The notes below the pieces were generated by a model. The model ran no database searches and was not told where the DNA came from. It saw only the letters and a program-made list of their open reading frames with translations. From NCBI RefSeq assembly GCF_900626285.1, contig NZ_LR131147.1:333445-370334 (forward strand): a stretch of DNA of 36,890 nt, read 5' to 3'. This DNA comes from Intestinimonas massiliensis (ex Afouda et al. 2020) (GTDB lineage Bacteria > Bacillota > Clostridia > Oscillospirales > Oscillospiraceae). The translations under genes were made by a program, and so were the position numbers. This document shows, piece after piece, positions 1-6,407 of this stretch (position 1 is the stretch's first letter; the number at the start of each line of letters is the position of its first letter).

Positions 1-45
1 GTGGTAGGGCTGCATGAGAACCATGCCGGGGTGAAATTCCCATGA

Positions 46-61
46 GGTTATGCTAATAACC
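46..61 (+). other. Stem-loop in leader of TnpW (copy A)
   Basis: A perfect 6-bp stem (GGTTAT and ATAACC) closes a 4-base loop. It lies in the noncoding stretch before TnpW and is present unchanged at 3645-3660 in copy B. Its role is unknown. It could be part of a structured leader RNA or a protein-binding site near the element's recombination functions. Confidence 0.5.
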
Positions 62-151
62 GTCCGATTAAAGCCTTTGTTTTATTGAATAGTGGACTTG
101 CTGCTATTCATAGACTGTATTATATGTTTGCGAAAGAAAGGGGGATTTTCT

Positions 152-319
152 TTGACGCAAAACCAAACGCCCGTTACCACAACGGAGCATAAAATAGGAA
201 AAGTTACTTACCTTGTATGTTCGTCCGCAAGTGAACGCGCAACGGACACACTGGATAAAAAGATAAAAAAACTCATTCGCAAAGACATGGAACTGAACCC
301 CGCAAACGCCCGGAAATAG
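152..319 (+). CDS. tnpW: TnpW-family small transposon protein (copy A)
   Basis: A 55-residue protein of the type annotated as transposon-encoded TnpW. The family is short, has a 'G-K-x-T-Y-x-V' strand followed by an amphipathic helix with K/R/L residues ('DKKIKKLIRKD'), and usually lies directly before a TnpX-like serine recombinase, as here. I chose TTG at 152 because an AAAGGGGG ribosome site lies just upstream, whereas the in-frame ATG at 92 has none. Its biochemical role is not established; a small accessory or regulatory partner of the recombinase is the usual reading. The protein is identical to the copy at 3751-3918. Confidence 0.75.
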   Translation: MTQNQTPVTTTEHKIGKVTYLVCSSASERATDTLDKKIKKLIRKDMELNPANARK

Positions 320-364
320 GGCGTTTCTTCACATTTTATACATGACACAGGCAGCGGTATGTGG

Positions 365-370
365 TATAAT
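365..370 (+). promoter_or_regulatory. Extended -10 promoter of recombinase (copy A)
   Basis: TATAAT is preceded by TG plus one base, an extended -10 element. The -35 region is weak. It lies about 50 bases before the recombinase start at 420. The same promoter is at 3964-3969 in copy B. Confidence 0.6.
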
Positions 371-391
371 ATAGACAGTACAAATGCCATG

Positions 392-437
392 CTTGTCTGT
401 CGTCGGAAAGGAGGACAAAATGTTACAGACAGACAAG
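392..437 (+). promoter_or_regulatory. Inverted repeat spanning recombinase RBS and start (copy A)
   Basis: Perfect 10-bp arms CTTGTCTGTC (392-401) and GACAGACAAG (428-437) flank a 26-base loop that contains the AAGGAGG ribosome site and the ATG at 420. In mRNA this hairpin would hold the ribosome site in its loop; in DNA it could be a recombinase-binding or operator dyad. It is repeated at 3991-4036. Confidence 0.6.
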
Positions 438-757
438 ATTACCGCTTTATATTGCAGATTGAGCCAGGAAGATATGCAGGCCGGGGAAAGCGAGAGCATA
501 CAGAACCAAAAGATGATTTTACAAAAGTATGCTGACGAACACCACTTTTTCAACACGCGCTTTTTCGTAGACGACGGATTTTCCGGCGTGAGCTTTGAGC
601 GTGAGGGGCTTCAAGCCATGCTGCACGAAGTTGAAGCCGGGAACGTGGCGACCGTCATAACAAAAGACCTCTCCCGTCTGGGACGTAATTATCTGAAAAC
701 CGGGGAGCTGATAGAGATTGTTTTTCCCGAATATGAAGTGCGCTACATTGCCATTAA
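420..757 (+). pseudogene. Truncated large serine recombinase (copy A)
   Basis: The first 112 codons of a TnpX-like large serine recombinase, identical to the intact gene at 4019. It keeps the catalytic serine motif ('ALYCRLSQED', Ser15) and the resolvase core ('DDGFSG', 'TKDLSRLGRN'), but the resolvase domain is cut at base 757 (after 'RYIAIK') and the DNA-binding domains are missing. The frame continues through the foreign repeat to a stop at 818, adding about 20 unrelated residues. The product should be inactive. Its promoter and ribosome site are intact, so a short peptide could still be made. Confidence 0.9.
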
Positions 758-793
758 GTTGAATGACCCGCCAAAAATGGTGCATCGTTCAAC
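758..793 (+). repeat. 36-bp direct repeat, copy 1
   Basis: The 36 bases from GTTGAATGA to TCGTTCAAC occur again exactly at 971-1006 in the same orientation. The ends are imperfect inverted repeats of each other (8 of 9 positions). Copy 1 begins exactly where the recombinase homology ends, so it marks the insert edge. No transposase gene accompanies it here. Confidence 0.9.
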
Positions 794-970
794 AGGGGAA
801 GCGCGGACGTGCGGCTGATCAATGAGAGAATACGGCCGCCGCATTCCCCCATGGCCAGGGGGCGCACAAAGAGCGGCAGATCCCGGCGGAGCCTGTCGGT
901 ATCCGCCTGGTTAATCTCCAGAAGGCTATGCAGCATAGCCCGCTTGATACGAGGCATGCTGTAGCGCTTG
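794..970 (-). pseudogene. Fragment of a tmcAL-like gene (C-terminal part)
   Basis: Read on the minus strand, these 177 bases give about 59 residues such as 'KRYSMPRIKRAMLHSLL' and 'LPLFVRPLAMGECG'. This resembles the C-terminal region of tRNA(Met) cytidine acetate ligase (TmcAL/YlbM), where a 'KTKRY..aRi+R.ll' helix is followed by 'P.yvRvLa.n..G'. There is no N-terminal nucleotidyltransferase domain and no start. Both ends abut the 36-bp repeats, so this is a captured chromosomal scrap rather than a gene. The open frame that runs through it into both repeats is not meaningful. The family call is from memory of the motif pattern. Confidence 0.55.
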
Positions 971-1006
971 GTTGAATGACCCGCCAAAAATGGTGCATCG
1001 TTCAAC
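971..1006 (+). repeat. 36-bp direct repeat, copy 2
   Basis: An exact second copy of 758-793. It lies 60 bases before the methyltransferase start, so the short leader of that gene begins at this repeat. After it the base composition drops sharply to AT-rich sequence. Confidence 0.9.
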
Positions 1007-1066
1007 AAATCATAATCAAAAACTCTGAAAAACAAACTTTTTAATTTTGAAAAGGAAGGATATTAA

Positions 1067-2056
1067 ATGAAACACTTACCTAAAAGTACACCTACGGAAA
1101 TATTGAATGACCCATACGGATTTACTTACAAAGAAATGTCGGAAGTAATTGGAGAGGATAAAGCAAGAGCCTTATATGCGAAATTGTATAAACAGCCATT
1201 TCACAAAAAAAATCTATCAATATCAACAAAAAAAGTCTATAAAAGTAGCGATACTGAAAAGTATGTTTATGAATTGAAAGACAACAGGTATATCGAAACG
1301 GTTTTTATTAAACGGCGAGATGGTGGGACTGTTTGCGTAAGTACGCAAGTTGGTTGTTCTGTTGGCTGTATTTTTTGTGAGTCCGGACGCAATGGTTTCG
1401 TTCGTAATCTAACACCGTCTGAAATTGTGCAGCAGGTCATATTGATACGTCAAAAAGTAAATCGTATCGTTTTTATGGGAATGGGAGAACCTTTATTCAA
1501 TTACGACAACTTGATTGCAGCAATCCATATTCTTCGAGATAGAAATGGACTTAACTTTCCAACCGACGGCATTACCATATCAACAGTTGGTCCAGTTAAT
1601 CAATTAAAAAAATTGCGCGAAGAACATCTAAAAATTCAGTTGACAATATCTTTACATGCAGCAACACAGGCTGTGAGAAACTGTATCATTCCTCATATGC
1701 ACATGTACGCTATTGAAGATGTTGTTAAGCAAGCATTGTCCTATTCACAAAGGCATAATCGAAAAGTGGTATTTGCGTATTTGCTTTTACCAGGTATAAA
1801 TGACCGTTCCTCAGATATAAGGCAACTTGCAAAATGGTTTAAGGGCAAAAATGTTATGATTAACGTGCTGCAATACAACCCGACGAGTAATTCAAAAATT
1901 AGAGCACCACAAAAACAAGAAATGGTTGCGTTCAAACATCAATTAGAGCAAACAGGACTTGAAGTTACCATGAGAGTTTCTCATGGTAGAGAGATTAAAG
2001 CAGCTTGTGGACAGTTAGCTAATACATATAATAAAGCCAAAAAACAACAAAAATAA
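1067..2056 (+). CDS. RlmN/Cfr-family radical SAM 23S rRNA methyltransferase
   Basis: A 329-residue radical SAM enzyme related to RlmN and Cfr, which methylate A2503 of 23S rRNA by a two-cysteine mechanism. The 4Fe-4S motif C-x3-C-x2-C is at Cys97, Cys101 and Cys104; GMGEP (140-144) is the SAM-binding loop. Cys90 ('TVCVSTQ') and Cys314 ('AACGQL') fit the two catalytic cysteines. It is shorter than typical RlmN or Cfr (about 345-380), mainly in the N-terminal accessory domain, and reads 'CESGRNG' where most members have 'CATG'. It does not match Cfr, Cfr(B) or Cfr(C) as I recall them. The ATG follows AAAAGGAAGGA. Codon use is AT-rich, unlike its neighbours, so transfer is likely. Whether it modifies C2 (housekeeping) or C8 (phenicol, lincosamide, oxazolidinone, pleuromutilin and streptogramin A resistance) cannot be told from sequence alone. 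Confidence 0.85.
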   Translation: MKHLPKSTPTEILNDPYGFTYKEMSEVIGEDKARALYAKLYKQPFHKKNLSISTKKVYKSSDTEKYVYELKDNRYIETVFIKRRDGGTVCVSTQVGCSVGCIFCESGRNGFVRNLTPSEIVQQVILIRQKVNRIVFMGMGEPLFNYDNLIAAIHILRDRNGLNFPTDGITISTVGPVNQLKKLREEHLKIQLTISLHAATQAVRNCIIPHMHMYAIEDVVKQALSYSQRHNRKVVFAYLLLPGINDRSSDIRQLAKWFKGKNVMINVLQYNPTSNSKIRAPQKQEMVAFKHQLEQTGLEVTMRVSHGREIKAACGQLANTYNKAKKQQK

Positions 2057-2087
2057 TTTAATTAAAAGAGCCAGACGCACAGACGCA

Positions 2088-2136
2088 GAGCCGATAATAT
2101 GCAGTTTGAAATACTGCTGTTATCGGCTCTTTTTTG
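2088..2136 (+). terminator. Rho-independent terminator of the methyltransferase
   Basis: Arms GAGCCGATAA and TTATCGGCTC, with further pairing inside (GCAG/CTGC), are followed by a run of T. It lies 31 bases after the stop codon. Confidence 0.9.
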
Positions 2137-2305
2137 ATTTAATTTGTGCCCCCAATAACCATATTGGAGCAAAATCAGAACTGTTGCTTGTCGTTCTTTG
2201 ATTTCCGCAGCAGCTTTGAAAAATCAAAGCCGCCGTTTCTTTTTATCTTCTCAAGAAATGACGCGGTATCACTGTTAAAAGCGGCGGCTAAAGGAGGTAG
2301 CCGCC

Positions 2306-2416
2306 ATGAAGCACATACCATATCGACAAAATCCGACGGTCATTGACACATCAAAAAAAGCCCGACCACCACCGGGGGAAATTACGCTTGTATATATGAA
2401 CTGTCTAATCATCTAA
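2306..2416 (+). CDS. Small ORF, 36 aa, unknown
   Basis: A short frame beginning 'MKHIPYRQNPTVIDTSKK' behind a strong AAGGAGG site (2291-2297) and ending before a terminator hairpin. I do not recognise a domain. Good translation signals and a place just before the sigma factor gene of a Tn916-type module suggest it is real. It is basic at the N-terminus with a hydrophobic tail ('LVYMNCLII'). A leader peptide or small element-specific protein are both possible. Confidence 0.45.
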   Translation: MKHIPYRQNPTVIDTSKKARPPPGEITLVYMNCLII

Positions 2417-2433
2417 ATACTACTCACAATACC

Positions 2434-2470
2434 AATGCGCCTGTCCGGGCTTTTCGGACAGGCGCATTTT
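2434..2470 (+). terminator. Terminator hairpin before the sigma gene
   Basis: Perfect 14-bp arms (AATGCGCCTGTCCG and its complement) with a 7-base loop, ending in a short T run. It lies 18 bases after the small ORF, so the sigma gene depends on readthrough or on its own promoter. Confidence 0.8.
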
Positions 2471-2591
2471 GCTGCTCAAAAAATTTTTTGAAGAAATTTC
2501 AAAAAATCTTCGGCGTTTTTGAAAACCGCCGTATTGCCCCGCGAAAAGGGGGAAGCACCACCAACTTTCCAACGAGAAAGGAGGTGAGAAT

Positions 2592-3032
2592 GTGGAACCT
2601 AACAGCAGGGAGTTTTACAAACAGTGTGCTTTTCAGAAGTTTTGTAATACGGTACTTCACAATGAAGCGTGCGACACTCATAGAGAGCTTCGCAGACACA
2701 GGGCAAAGGAAGTGACCTTTTCCGACATGACCTTAGACGAAGCGCGACAGCTTCATACGTTTGATGAATATTTCAAACGGGAAACTGTTGAAACCGTCTT
2801 TGAGAAAGCCGGGAAGAAAATCACGCCAAAGCTGCTTCTTGAAGCAATCCGTACTTTGCCGGAAGAAAAGCGCAAAGCCATACTGCTGTATTACTTCGAG
2901 GGAATGAACGATACCGAGATTGCGGAACTGTTCAATACGTCGAGAAGCACGATACAGTACAGGCGGACAAGCTCTTTTGAGAGATTAAGAAAATATCTGG
3001 AGGAAAATGCTGATGAATGGGACGAATGGTAA
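2592..3032 (+). CDS. Sigma-70-like RNA polymerase sigma factor (Tn916 type)
   Basis: A 146-residue sigma-70 family protein of the kind found in Tn916-like conjugative elements, where it regulates element genes. Residues about 85-140 form the region 4 helix-turn-helix ('LPEEKRKAILLYYFEGMNDTEIAEL' then 'STSRSTIQYRR'-like recognition helix, here 'NTSRSTIQYRR'). The N-terminal half is charged and poorly conserved. The start is GTG at 2592, behind AAGGAGG at 2578-2584. Its 3' end overlaps the next gene, showing translational coupling. Confidence 0.85.
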   Translation: MEPNSREFYKQCAFQKFCNTVLHNEACDTHRELRRHRAKEVTFSDMTLDEARQLHTFDEYFKRETVETVFEKAGKKITPKLLLEAIRTLPEEKRKAILLYYFEGMNDTEIAELFNTSRSTIQYRRTSSFERLRKYLEENADEWDEW

Positions 3033-3273
3033 CGAACCCGGCTACCCGGAAAATGCCCTTGTTCCCTATCCTGTCATTGTGGTAGCGACAAAGGGCGACC
3101 CGGACGCTATGAAGATTGTCTTGCAGCATTTCAGCGGCTACATAGCCCGCCTCTCCATGCGGAAGCTGTACGACGAGCGCGGGAATGTCTATTTCGGCGT
3201 AGACCACGACATTCGGGAACGGCTGCAAGCAAAACTGATGATGGCTGTCCTCACCTTTAAGGCAGAGGAATAA
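3013..3273 (+). CDS. Tn916 ORF8-like helix-turn-helix protein
   Basis: An 86-residue protein of the HTH_16 type (Tn916 ORF8-like), with 'PYPVIVVATKGDPDAMKIVLQHFSGYIARLS' and 'LYDERGNVYFGVD' matching the family pattern. Such proteins pair with the sigma factor gene in Tn916-type elements and are thought to regulate transfer or excision genes. I chose ATG 3013 rather than 3007 because GGAGG at 2999-3003 is properly spaced from it. It overlaps the sigma gene by 20 bases. Confidence 0.8.
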   Translation: MNGTNGNEPGYPENALVPYPVIVVATKGDPDAMKIVLQHFSGYIARLSMRKLYDERGNVYFGVDHDIRERLQAKLMMAVLTFKAEE

Positions 3274-3750
3274 ACCGCAGCGGCGGCGGGACGCTTTCTC
3301 TCTCCCCCTTTTCCGTTCCGCTGCTGACGCGGCAGCAAAGCCATTCTGAACCTTGACAAAGAAAGCGGCGCAAGATAACGGCGGCGCAGCATAGGGCAAA
3401 TCGGATACGTTCCTTTTGCGCCGAGCCATACGGCGGGTGCGCCATGACGCTATCCGGGTGAGGTTATCCCCGCCCGGACAGCCGAGCGACCAACACCGCG
3501 CCGGAAAGCAAGTGTAGCGGCTTGCGGGCGACGACACGCAGAATATACAATGATACTTCCTTACAGCCACAGTCCGAGCGTTAAGAGCGTCGCAGGCAAT
3601 GGGTAGGGCTGCATGAGAACCATGCCGGGGTGAAATTCCCATGAGGTTATGCTAATAACCGTCCGATTAAAGCCTTTGTTTTATTGAATAGTGGACTTGC
3701 TGCTATTCATAGACTGTATTATATGTTTGCGAAAGAAAGGGGGATTTTCT
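3274..3750 (+). other. Noncoding stretch before TnpW, second half duplicated
   Basis: No gene is supported here. The first part (3274-3600) is GC-rich with short hairpins. From 3602 it matches the start of the window, including the stem-loop at 3645-3660. Overlapping open frames on the minus strand lack ribosome sites and look like shadows. This could hold a recombination or regulatory region of the element. Confidence 0.5.
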
Positions 3751-3918
3751 TTGACGCAAAACCAAACGCCCGTTACCACAACGGAGCATAAAATAGGAAA
3801 AGTTACTTACCTTGTATGTTCGTCCGCAAGTGAACGCGCAACGGACACACTGGATAAAAAGATAAAAAAACTCATTCGCAAAGACATGGAACTGAACCCC
3901 GCAAACGCCCGGAAATAG
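3751..3918 (+). CDS. tnpW: TnpW-family small transposon protein (copy B)
   Basis: The 55-residue protein is identical to that at 152-319, with a TTG start behind AAAGGGGG. It directly precedes an intact TnpX-like recombinase, the usual arrangement of this family. The conserved core is the strand 'KIGKVTYLVCSS' followed by a lysine-rich helix. The function is inferred only from context: an accessory protein of the recombinase. Confidence 0.78.
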   Translation: MTQNQTPVTTTEHKIGKVTYLVCSSASERATDTLDKKIKKLIRKDMELNPANARK

Positions 3919-3963
3919 GGCGTTTCTTCACATTTTATACATGACACAGGCAGCGGTATGTGG

Positions 3964-3969
3964 TATAAT
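3964..3969 (+). promoter_or_regulatory. Extended -10 promoter of intact recombinase
   Basis: TGG-TATAAT, identical to copy A. It lies about 50 bases before the ATG at 4019. Confidence 0.6.
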
Positions 3970-3990
3970 ATAGACAGTACAAATGCCATG

Positions 3991-4036
3991 CTTGTCTGTC
4001 GTCGGAAAGGAGGACAAAATGTTACAGACAGACAAG
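3991..4036 (+). promoter_or_regulatory. Inverted repeat spanning recombinase RBS and start
   Basis: The same 10-bp dyad as in copy A (arms 3991-4000 and 4027-4036), enclosing the ribosome site and ATG 4019. In this copy it controls an intact recombinase, so it could be functional as an autoregulatory or translational control site. Confidence 0.6.
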
Positions 4037-5695
4037 ATTACCGCTTTATATTGCAGATTGAGCCAGGAAGATATGCAGGCCGGGGAAAGCGAGAGCATAC
4101 AGAACCAAAAGATGATTTTACAAAAGTATGCTGACGAACACCACTTTTTCAACACGCGCTTTTTCGTAGACGACGGATTTTCCGGCGTGAGCTTTGAGCG
4201 TGAGGGGCTTCAAGCCATGCTGCACGAAGTTGAAGCCGGGAACGTGGCGACCGTCATAACAAAAGACCTCTCCCGTCTGGGACGTAATTATCTGAAAACC
4301 GGGGAGCTGATAGAGATTGTTTTTCCCGAATATGAAGTGCGCTACATTGCCATTAACGACGGTGTAGACACAGCAAGGGAAGATAACGAGTTTACCCCTC
4401 TGCGGAACTGGTTCAACGAGTTTTACGCCCGCGACACTTCAAAGAAAATCCGGGCTGTCAAACAGGCAAAGGCGCAGAAAGGCGAGCGCGTCAACGGGCA
4501 AGTGCCTTATGGGTACATAGCTGACCCCAACGACCGCAATCATCTATTGCCCGACCCGGAAACGGCGCACATTGTAAAACAGATTTTCGCTATGTATGTG
4601 CGCGGCGACCGTATCTGCGAAATCCAGAACTGGCTACGGGAACATGAGGTATTGACTGTTGCAGAATTGCAGTACAGGCGCACAGGAAGCCACAGGCACC
4701 CCCGCCCACACCCGAATTGTATTTACAACTGGCCGGATAAGACGCTCTATGACATTCTGGCGCGTAAAGAGTATTTGGGGCATACCATTACAGGCAAGAG
4801 CTATAAGGTATCTTACAAATCGAAAAAGACGAAGAAGAACCCGGAGGAAAAGCGTTACTTCTTCCCCAACACACACGAACCCTTGATTGATGAAGAAACC
4901 TTTGAGCTTGCACAGAAACGGATTGCCACCAAACACCGCCCTACAAAGGTTGATGAAATTGACATTTTTTCGGGGCTTCTCTTTTGCGGGGACTGCGGCT
5001 ATAAAATGTATCTGCAACAGGGAGCCGGGACACTGGAACGCAAACACGCCTACACTTGCGGCAAGTATCGAAACAGGATAAGGACTGGCGAGCTTTGCAC
5101 TACCCATTATATCCGAAAGAGCGTCCTTAAAGAACTTGTCCTTGCCGATTTACAAAGGGTATTGTCCTATGTGAAAGAGCATGAACAGGAGTTTATCGAA
5201 ACCGCCAACGAGTGCAGCGCAAAGGCAGTACAAAAGACGCTGACGCAGCAACGGAAAGAGCTTGACAAGGCGCAGAGCCGGATTAGCGAGCTGAATATCT
5301 TGTTCCGCAAGCTCTATGAGGACAACGCTTTAGGGAAACTTTCAGATGAACAATTTGCTTTTCTGACTTCCGGCTATGACGAAGAAAAAAAGACGCTGAC
5401 CCGGAGGATTGCGGAACTGTCACAGGAAATTGACAACGCCACCGAGCGCAGCGCGGACGTGAAAAGGTTTGTCGCACTGGTACGCAAATACACCGCCATT
5501 ACCGAACTGACCTACGAAAACGTCCATGAATTTATTGACCGCATTCTTATTCACGAACTGGATAAGGAAACGAACACCCGCAAAATCGAAATCTTTTATA
5601 GCTTTGTCGGCAGAGTTGATACAGGCGACAAGCCTACTGAAAGTATCTCCTATTTCAGACAGATTGGAGCCGACGTAAAGAGTTATGCTATCTAA
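4019..5695 (+). CDS. TnpX-like large serine recombinase
   Basis: A 558-residue large serine recombinase that would excise and integrate the element. The N-terminal resolvase domain (about 1-150) has the catalytic Ser15 in 'ALYCRLSQED' and 'TKDLSRLGRNY'. The recombinase domain (about 160-290) includes 'VPYGYIADP'. The zinc ribbon (about 310-370) has 'FCGDCG' and a later Cys pair. A long coiled coil follows (about 385-490) and a C-terminal beta-rich part. Length and order are normal for the TnpX/TndX group. ATG 4019 follows GGAAAGGAGG; an upstream in-frame ATG at 3983 has no ribosome site. It ends next to an inverted repeat and the broken gene of another element, consistent with this being the element's right end. 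Confidence 0.93.
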   Translation: MLQTDKITALYCRLSQEDMQAGESESIQNQKMILQKYADEHHFFNTRFFVDDGFSGVSFEREGLQAMLHEVEAGNVATVITKDLSRLGRNYLKTGELIEIVFPEYEVRYIAINDGVDTAREDNEFTPLRNWFNEFYARDTSKKIRAVKQAKAQKGERVNGQVPYGYIADPNDRNHLLPDPETAHIVKQIFAMYVRGDRICEIQNWLREHEVLTVAELQYRRTGSHRHPRPHPNCIYNWPDKTLYDILARKEYLGHTITGKSYKVSYKSKKTKKNPEEKRYFFPNTHEPLIDEETFELAQKRIATKHRPTKVDEIDIFSGLLFCGDCGYKMYLQQGAGTLERKHAYTCGKYRNRIRTGELCTTHYIRKSVLKELVLADLQRVLSYVKEHEQEFIETANECSAKAVQKTLTQQRKELDKAQSRISELNILFRKLYEDNALGKLSDEQFAFLTSGYDEEKKTLTRRIAELSQEIDNATERSADVKRFVALVRKYTAITELTYENVHEFIDRILIHELDKETNTRKIEIFYSFVGRVDTGDKPTESISYFRQIGADVKSYAI

Positions 5696-5709
5696 CATAC
5701 ATCAAAAAG

Positions 5710-5754
5710 AGGTAAGATAACACCCTCTGCAAAAAAGGTTACGTTATCTTACCT
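5710..5754 (+). other. Inverted repeat at right end of the TnpX element
   Basis: Perfect 13-bp arms GAGGTAAGATAAC (5710-5722) and its complement (5742-5754). It lies between the recombinase stop and the interrupted gene of the host element. It may act as a terminator, although no T run follows, or be part of the attachment site. The junction with the interrupted gene is within a few bases of its right arm. Confidence 0.6.
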
Positions 5755-5756
5755 CA

Positions 5757-5947
5757 ACAAAGTTGGCTCCGCTCCATCCGTCATCCACGAAAAACTGATA
5801 GGGCATCAGGCTATGCTCACGGGCGTAGCTTTCGAGGATGCGCTTTTGATTGGAAATCGAGTTGCTCTCGCCCTGCAATTCATCGTCGCGGCTGAGGCGG
5901 CAGTACAAGGCGGTGATGGGGGCTTGCATGGGTTGCTGTCTTAACAT
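5757..5947 (-). pseudogene. Interrupted large serine recombinase (N-terminal fragment)
   Basis: Read leftward from ATG 5947 (behind GGAGG), this gives a normal TnpX-like N-terminus 'APITALYCRLSRDDELQGE' with the catalytic serine, and continues to 'FVDDGWSGANF'. It then runs into the inverted repeat and stops at 5744. Only about 62 residues remain. The rest should lie to the left of the inserted element, outside or beyond this window. It was the recombinase of the mobC/relaxase element to the right, and was interrupted by the element ending at about 5754. Confidence 0.88.
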
Positions 5948-6090
5948 CGTTTCCTCCAATCCGACAGCCCCGGCCCCGCTATTCCGATGGCAACAGTATA
6001 GCACAGGCCGGGGCGGTTGTATAGTGCTTTTTACTTCCTTACAAGAAAAAGTTTTAAGCTGAGGATTATCGCGGAACTACCGGCAGGAGG

Positions 6091-6273
6091 TCACGGGCCG
6101 GGGCTGATCTGGCAGCGGCTTTCGGCCTCCAGGACTTTCGCCATTTTGTCGGCGGCGGTGTCGGTGGTGTCCTGCTTGAAGTAGCCGGAAACGGTGAGGA
6201 CGGTGTTGCCCATGCGGATTTCAGTCACGCAGTCCGGGCGGCGGGTGGTGGTCTTGCTGGGGGTGTCGGTCAT
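6091..6273 (-). CDS. tnpW: TnpW-family protein of the mob element
   Basis: A 60-residue protein with 'EIRMGNTVLTVSGYF' followed by 'TAADKMAKVLEAE', the strand-plus-helix pattern of TnpW. It lies between the Cys-rich VLP gene and the broken recombinase, the family's normal place. ATG 6273 follows a GGAG ribosome site. Its sequence is clearly diverged from the copies at 152 and 3751, fitting a different element. Function unknown. Confidence 0.75.
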   Translation of the reverse strand: MTDTPSKTTTRRPDCVTEIRMGNTVLTVSGYFKQDTTDTAADKMAKVLEAESRCQISPGP

Positions 6274-6367
6274 AGGCGGCTCCTTTCAAATTTTTGTTGT
6301 GGACATTTAGAGGGCCATTTTCGAGGCCCGGAATGGTAGTACACAGCTCCCCTATTGAGGACGGCCC

Positions 6368-6392
6368 AAAAGCCCCGTGATACCGGGCTTTT
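6368..6392 (-). terminator. Hairpin between VLP and TnpW genes
   Basis: Arms AAAAGCCC and GGGCTTTT enclose 9 bases. Both sides carry A/T runs, so it could end transcription in either direction. It lies 16 bases after the VLP gene in its reading direction. Confidence 0.6.
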
Positions 6393-6407
6393 CAAGGGCC
6401 TAAACCG

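Larger units (their letters stand above)
3..757 (+). repeat. Direct repeat copy A of TnpW/recombinase 5' region
   Basis: Bases 3-757 match bases 3602-4356 with a constant offset of 3599, and I see no difference between them. The copy includes a noncoding leader, a TnpW gene, a promoter and the first 338 bases of a large serine recombinase gene. Homology stops abruptly after base 757, where foreign sequence starts. The two bases before it differ from copy B, but the window edge prevents finding the true left limit. Perfect identity suggests recent duplication, gene conversion, or an assembly effect. Confidence 0.95.
3602..4356 (+). repeat. Direct repeat copy B of TnpW/recombinase 5' region
   Basis: The counterpart of 3-757. 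Here the repeat continues uninterrupted into an intact recombinase gene and is preceded by the ordinary sigma/ORF8 module, so this is the native arrangement and copy A is the derived one. Confidence 0.95.

Noticed and set aside
758..1006. CRISPR array (36-bp direct repeat)
   Set aside because: Only two repeats with a 177-base interval that encodes a gene fragment; no second spacer and no cas genes.
754..1035. A real minus-strand gene of 93 residues
   Set aside because: The frame reads through both 36-bp repeats, giving the same 12-residue string twice around a tmcAL-like fragment; no start signals.
1067..2056. Naming the methyltransferase cfr
   Set aside because: Catalytic residues fit both RlmN and Cfr, the protein does not match the Cfr variants I recall, and C2 versus C8 specificity cannot be read from sequence here.
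2146..2346. 66-residue frame after the methyltransferase
   Set aside because: No ribosome site or recognised domain. The AAGGAGG within it serves the small frame at 2306 in another frame.
5710..5754. Simple intrinsic terminator for the recombinase
   Set aside because: Perfect stem but a 19-base loop and no T run; an attachment-related dyad is equally likely, so I left the role open.
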